Shown: positions 60,377-64,000 of the stretch, in pieces
How the letters are laid out: each line of letters starts with the position of its first letter
How positions within the stretch are numbered: the stretch's first letter is position 1
Translations under genes and position numbers: made by a program
Notes under the pieces: generated by a model
Database searches by the model: none
What the model saw: only the letters and a program-made list of their open reading frames with translations
Told to the model about the DNA's origin: nothing
Assembly: GCA_036260375.1 (NCBI GenBank)
Contig: DASZZZ010000017.1
Coordinates: 6,542 to 70,541, forward strand
Reading direction: 5' to 3'
DNA length: 64,000 nucleotides
Source: DASZZZ01 sp036260375
GTDB taxonomy: Bacteria > Actinomycetota > CADDZG01 > WHSQ01

Positions 60377-61525
60377 CTACGTCAGTGCGCGACGGACGCG
60401 CTCGCCGAGACGTCGTAGCCGCTCGACCGGCTCCCGGCTGAACACGAAGCGCACGTAGCGAGGGGCGATCGTCTCGCCCCACGCCGTCATCGGCGTCGCC
60501 GCGACCTTCTGCTCCAGCAACCGGCGCGACGCGTCCGGCGGCGCGACGCCCATGGCCTCGGTGTCGAGCAGCAGCGCCCAGCCCCCGGACGCCGCGACCG
60601 CGGGCAGCCCGTCGAGCTCCTCCATGACGACGTCGCGCCGGCGCTGGAGCTCCGCGACCGCGCGCTCGAGGTCGGCCGGGTCGGACCGCAGCGCGGTGAC
60701 CGCGCCGGCCTGGCAGAAGCCGCTGGCGACGAGACCGTTGTAGACGTGCGTCAACCCGACCGCCTCGGCGGTCTCTCCGCTCGCCACCGCCCATCCCACG
60801 CGCCAGCCGATCATGCGGTAGTCGATCGAGACGCTGCCGAGCGTCACGGTGCGGTCGCGCATCCCATCGAACGCCGCCGGGTGGACCAGGGGAAGGCCGT
60901 CGAACCGCACGCCCTCCATGAAGCCCCAGTAGATCAAGTGGAGGTCGCGTTCGAGGACGACGTCTGCGATCGCGCGCCACTCGCGCTCGTCGAGCACGAG
61001 CCCGGACGGGAACGTCGCGTTCTGCACGAACAACGCCCTCGTGCGGTCGGTGACCGCGGCGCGCAGGGAGTCGAGGTCGAGGCGCCACCGTCCGTCTTGG
61101 ACGCGGCACGCCGCGAGGCGCGGCACCGCGCCGGCGAGGCGCACGCGGTTGATCATCCCGGCGTACGTCGGGTCGGTGAGCACGACCTCGTCGCCCGGGT
61201 CGGTCGTCGCGAGGAGCGCGTCGAGCAGGCCGGTGCCGTCGGACGTCGTGATGACGACCTCGGTGCGCGCGTCGTAGCGCACGCCGCTGCGGCGCTCGAC
61301 GTGGTCGGCGACCGCGTCCTTGAGATCGTCGCGGCCGCTGAACGGGAGCCAGCTGTTGTACTCGGGGTCCCCCAGCGCGGCGCGCGTCGCCTCCACTACG
61401 CCCGGCGGGGGCGGGATGTCGGTGTCGAGGTTCTCCATGCGAAGGACCTCGGGGTCGTCGCCGGCGGCCGCGGCGACCTTGTCGATCCCGAACCCCGGCA
61501 CGTCCCGCAACCGTCGAGCGCGCAC
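60377..61525 (-). CDS. Aminotransferase class I/II-fold protein lacking the PLP lysine
   Basis: A 382-residue protein of fold-type I PLP enzymes, GTG at 61525 with AGGAGGAG. Overall shape is kept: DPTYAGMINRVRLAGA, the long central barrel, and YRMIGWRVGWAVAS. But the residue that should be the PLP lysine is Ile234 (SVSIDYRM in place of SFSKTYAM), the pair usually DE is Trp200-Gly201 (LIYWGFME), the usual Tyr is Met203, and the NPxNPTG asparagine is Phe172 (NATFPSG). It therefore probably does not make an internal aldimine. It may be a ligand-binding or structural relative. Confidence 0.85.
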   Translation of the reverse strand: MRARRLRDVPGFGIDKVAAAAGDDPEVLRMENLDTDIPPPPGVVEATRAALGDPEYNSWLPFSGRDDLKDAVADHVERRSGVRYDARTEVVITTSDGTGLLDALLATTDPGDEVVLTDPTYAGMINRVRLAGAVPRLAACRVQDGRWRLDLDSLRAAVTDRTRALFVQNATFPSGLVLDEREWRAIADVVLERDLHLIYWGFMEGVRFDGLPLVHPAAFDGMRDRTVTLGSVSIDYRMIGWRVGWAVASGETAEAVGLTHVYNGLVASGFCQAGAVTALRSDPADLERAVAELQRRRDVVMEELDGLPAVAASGGWALLLDTEAMGVAPPDASRRLLEQKVAATPMTAWGETIAPRYVRFVFSREPVERLRRLGERVRRALT

Positions 61526-61623
61526 ATTCTCCTCCTGTCCCGTCCGCGGCGCGAGCGTCGCGTGCGACGTTACGGGACGCGACGCCCGCTCGTCTCCACG
61601 GCGAGACGCGCGCCGTGCGGCGG

Positions 61624-62010
61624 TCAGGGGCGGCGGGTCGCGAGGACGCAGAACTCGTTGCCCTCCGGGTCGGCGAGGACGACCCAGCTCGCGTCGCCTT
61701 GGCCGACGTCGGCGTGTCGAGCCCCCAGGTCGAGCAGCCGACGAACCTCTTCCTCTTGGTCCCTGTCGGTCGGGTTGACGTCGATGTGGACCCTGTTCTT
61801 GACGGTCTTGCGCTCGGGCACGCGCGCGAACGTTAACGTCGGTGGCACCGGGCCGGCGTGGTCTCCGGCTGCGGGCGCCATGGGCGAGCCGATCGTGACG
61901 ATGCCGTCGTCTTCGTCTTGCATCTCGTAGTCGAGGACCGCGCACCAGAACCGCGCGAGACGGACGGGATCGGCACAGTCGATGCAGAGCTCGGTGAGCT
62001 TGCTCGCCAT
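61624..62010 (-). CDS. VOC (glyoxalase-like) family protein
   Basis: A 128-residue VOC protein of the Glyoxalase_6-type. TELCIDCADPVRLARFWCAVLDYE opens the first βαβββ unit; VKNRVHIDVNPTDRD and SWVVLADPEGNEFCVL close the second, with the usual Glu. It is paralogous in layout to the protein at 1046-1435. ATG at 62010 with GGGAGG upstream. Substrate unknown. Confidence 0.85.
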   Translation of the reverse strand: MASKLTELCIDCADPVRLARFWCAVLDYEMQDEDDGIVTIGSPMAPAAGDHAGPVPPTLTFARVPERKTVKNRVHIDVNPTDRDQEEEVRRLLDLGARHADVGQGDASWVVLADPEGNEFCVLATRRP

Positions 62011-62072
62011 GTCGGGACCTCCCTCCCGCTTCGACGCACGGAGCACGGCGCGCGCGCGGCGCGCACCGGTTC

Positions 62073-62486
62073 TCAGGTCGACGCCTGCCAACAGATCGCG
62101 GCGACGACGATCCACAGTAGAGGGACCGGCAGGCGCCGGATGCCCAATACGAACGCGCGCGGCGATCCGAAGCTTCGTCCGGTGACCCACGCGGCCATGA
62201 CGGCGGCCGCGAGCCACGTCATCGCGAACGACCGCAGGACGAACCTCTCGAGCTCGCTCGAGTCCCACGCGATCGCGACGAGCACGGCGCCGACGGTCGT
62301 GGCGAAGATCGTGACGACGTACCAGGCGACGCGGATCATCGCCTCGGTCAGCGTGCGCGACCCGAACGGCGTGGTCGGCAGCCGATCGCGCGCCAGGCCC
62401 GGCAAGACCCAGACGACCCCGATCACGGTGTGACCGAGCGCCATCAGCAGGCACAGCACGCCGGCGATGCCCAACGCGACATCCAT
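62073..62486 (-). CDS. Four-helix membrane protein of unknown function
   Basis: A 137-residue polytopic protein. Four hydrophobic segments: IAGVLCLLMALGHTVIGVVWVL, VAWYVVTIFATTVGAVLVAIAW, FAMTWLAAAVMAAWV and LPVPLLWIVVAAICWQ. A His in the first helix (ALGHTVIG) recurs in this kind of small protein. The ATG at 62486 is chosen; a TTG at 62510 would add eight residues. I do not recognise a named function. The MFS gene is 42 bases upstream on the same strand. Confidence 0.7.
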   Translation of the reverse strand: MDVALGIAGVLCLLMALGHTVIGVVWVLPGLARDRLPTTPFGSRTLTEAMIRVAWYVVTIFATTVGAVLVAIAWDSSELERFVLRSFAMTWLAAAVMAAWVTGRSFGSPRAFVLGIRRLPVPLLWIVVAAICWQAST

Positions 62487-62528
62487 GTCGACTCGCGACT
62501 GTAGCAACACGCGCCGGCGAGTACGCGA

Positions 62529-63707
62529 TCAGACGCGCATCAGACGGCGCATGGCCTCCATGCCGACGAGCGGCCCGGGCACGAGCAGCAGGAACGCGAG
62601 CCGCCACGACACCGCGCCCTCGAACAGCGGCACGAGCCATATGGTTACGACCGTCAGCATGAAGCCCGCGGCGAGCTGCAGCGTCAGCGCGGTCCCGACG
62701 TAGCGCTGGTCGGCGTGCTCGGTGACTAGCGTCGAGTACTGCGCCGAGTCGGCGACGATCGCGAAGCCCCACACGAGCGCCAGCGCGAGCACGAGCCACG
62801 GCGCGCGCCCGAACGTCGCGCCGATCGCCGCCGCGCACGCGCCCGAGAGCGCCAGCGACCACAAGCTCACGCGCGCCCGCCCCCAGCGGTCGCTGAGCAC
62901 TCCGCCCACGTAACAGCCGATGCCGCCGATGCCGATGACGGCGAACGTCGCCACCGCGGCGAACGCGCCGTCGCGCGTCTCGCTCGCGGCGAGCGACGAC
63001 CGGAAGAACACCAGGAACCACGCCCACATCGCGTACAGCTCCCACATGTGCCCGAAGTAGCCGACGGACGTGAGCACGATCGCCCGGTTGCGGAAGACGC
63101 GCCGCGCCTGGCGCACGTCGAACACCGCGGCGGGGAACGGGAACGGACCCTCGTCCACGAACGCCCACACGATCGCCGCGCCGACCGCGGTGGCGGCCGA
63201 GGTCGCGACGATGACGGTCTCCCATTCGAGACCCCCCAGCGCGTTCACGAGGTGGGGGAGCGCGCTGCCCAGCGTCAGCGCCCCGACCATGACGCCGAGC
63301 GCGGTGCCGCGGCCGCTCTTGAACCACGTTGCCATGAGCTTGAGCGCCGGCGGGTAGAGGCCGGCAAGGAACGCCCCGGTGAGGAACCGCAGGGGGATCG
63401 CGGCCCCAGGTCCGTCGACCGTCAACAGCAGGAGGTTGACGGCGGCGGCTCCGAGCGACGCGACGATCATGACCCGCCGCAAAGGCAACACATCGGACAG
63501 GTTGAGCAGCGACGAGGCGACGGCGCCGCCGACGAAGCCCAGCTGCACCGCGATCGTCAGCCACGCCGCGGCGCCGTCGCCGAGGCCCCATTCCTCGCGA
63601 AGCTGCGGAACGACGGCCGAAGCCGAGAACCACGTCGACATCGACAGCACGAGCGCGGCCGCGAGGACGAGGAGCGTGCGCCTAGGGAACCTTCCGGGCG
63701 GGTACAC
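62529..63707 (-). CDS. MFS transporter
   Basis: A 392-residue, 12-helix major facilitator. TM1 is LLVLAAALVLSMSTWFSASAVVP, the second-half motif A is GGVLSDRWGRAR, and the central loop carries VFDVRQARRVFRNRA. It differs from the MFS protein at 19485 in helix 1 and resembles cyanate/nitrate- or OPA-type permeases. GTG at 63707 is the likely start; no good ribosome site is seen, so translation may be leaderless. Divergent from the TIMP-like gene by 43 bases. Confidence 0.83.
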   Translation of the reverse strand: MYPPGRFPRRTLLVLAAALVLSMSTWFSASAVVPQLREEWGLGDGAAAWLTIAVQLGFVGGAVASSLLNLSDVLPLRRVMIVASLGAAAVNLLLLTVDGPGAAIPLRFLTGAFLAGLYPPALKLMATWFKSGRGTALGVMVGALTLGSALPHLVNALGGLEWETVIVATSAATAVGAAIVWAFVDEGPFPFPAAVFDVRQARRVFRNRAIVLTSVGYFGHMWELYAMWAWFLVFFRSSLAASETRDGAFAAVATFAVIGIGGIGCYVGGVLSDRWGRARVSLWSLALSGACAAAIGATFGRAPWLVLALALVWGFAIVADSAQYSTLVTEHADQRYVGTALTLQLAAGFMLTVVTIWLVPLFEGAVSWRLAFLLLVPGPLVGMEAMRRLMRV

Positions 63708-63750
63708 CCCTCTAAGGTAGGAGACTCCCCCCGGCCGAAGGAGAAGACCG

Positions 63751-64000
63751 ATGTCGCGCATGCTGCGGGTGCTGGCGATCGTCTGCGCGCTGGTCGTGCT
63801 CCCGGTGCAGCCGGCGAAGGCGTGCTCGTGCTTCTACGGCGATCCCCGGGACCGTTTCCAGGAGGCCGACGGGGCGTTCGTCGGCACGTTCCTCGAGAGC
63901 CACCCCGTCGAGCCGAACCCCTCGAGCTCCGGCGCCGACACCATCTACACGTTCCTGCTCGACGAGGAGTACAAGGGCGAGCTCGGCGAGCCCGGCGACA
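63751..64000 (+). CDS. Secreted TIMP/NTR-like protein (5' part)
   Basis: The first 83 residues of a gene cut by the right edge. The signal peptide MSRMLRVLAIVCALVVLPVQ is cleaved after PAKA. The mature protein begins CSCFYGDPRDRFQEADGAFVG, matching TIMP/NTR-like domains, where an N-terminal Cys-x-Cys and the following strand ADGAFVGT are typical. A Thr-rich strand (TIYTFLLDEEYKG) follows. ATG at 63751 has AAGGAG upstream. The rest lies outside the window, so length and other domains are unknown. Confidence 0.75.
   Translation, partial: MSRMLRVLAIVCALVVLPVQPAKACSCFYGDPRDRFQEADGAFVGTFLESHPVEPNPSSSGADTIYTFLLDEEYKGELGEPGD

Noticed and set aside
63712..63903. Minus-strand frame at the right edge
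   Set aside because: Antisense to the signal peptide of the TIMP/NTR-like gene, which has a clear ribosome site.

Overview
The window is very G+C-rich DNA (by eye around 70% or more, not counted), with strong G/C third-position bias, many GTG starts, 4-bp stop/start overlaps and -10-like hexamers of the TAGGCT/TAGCAT type. Gene content points to an actinomycete-type (Actinomycetota) chromosome, perhaps a lineage outside the well-studied families: DUF4235 and YtxH-like small proteins, a SigE-type ECF sigma pair, LigD-type NHEJ enzymes, FSD-motif TMEM175 and a GH15 trehalase-like enzyme. No phage, transposase, CRISPR array or rRNA was recognised. One tRNA gene (tRNA-Thr, anticodon CGT) lies at 40901-40973 on the minus strand.

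Layout. 1-9.4 kb: tail of a TrkA-C/PhoU-type ion transport protein, small membrane-associated proteins, a VOC protein, an SDR, two flavin oxidoreductases, two SRPBCC proteins, a secreted protein, a MarR regulator with a Rieske oxygenase, and MscL with a zinc ribbon. 9.5-24.2 kb: secreted/envelope and repair functions (M28 peptidase, PfkB kinase, two cupredoxin lipoproteins, two large M14 carboxypeptidases, LigD-type polymerase plus ATP-dependent ligase, sulfotransferase, MFS exporter, LAS-type peptidase). 24.2-34.3 kb: GrpB protein, winged-helix regulator, and a 2495-residue secreted RHS/YD-repeat protein with a variable C-terminal tip followed by two small membrane proteins, laid out like a polymorphic toxin and immunity locus. 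34.3-42 kb: carbamoyltransferase, DUF554, YcgG-like protein, CBS protein, DHFR-like reductase, ECF sigma factor with a membrane regulator, lipoprotein, tRNA, TMEM175-type channel.

41.8-54.6 kb is the most striking part. An aldose-1-epimerase and a GH15 enzyme (plus strand) converge on a ten-gene minus-strand operon (54611 to 44713). In transcription order it encodes a heme-binding-like barrel protein, a lipocalin-like protein, a sugar-dehydrogenase small subunit, a GMC oxidoreductase, a ferritin-like protein, a second GMC oxidoreductase, a second ferritin-like protein, a second small subunit, an IolE-like protein and a second TIM-barrel isomerase/epimerase. Nearly every junction overlaps by 1-4 bases or is separated by 1-3 bases. 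I infer an oxidative sugar/glycoside or cyclitol pathway whose two GMC dehydrogenases carry a three-cysteine motif and are each paired with a ferritin-like partner; the substrate is unknown.

54.8-64 kb: a PAS/GAF histidine kinase, a CheY-like regulator and a REC-GGDEF-EAL protein in one operon; a decayed proprotein-convertase P-domain fragment; TfoX-like and monooxygenase-like small proteins; an aminotransferase-fold protein lacking the PLP lysine and other cofactor contacts; a VOC protein, a membrane protein, an MFS transporter, and the start of a secreted TIMP/NTR-like protein cut by the right edge.
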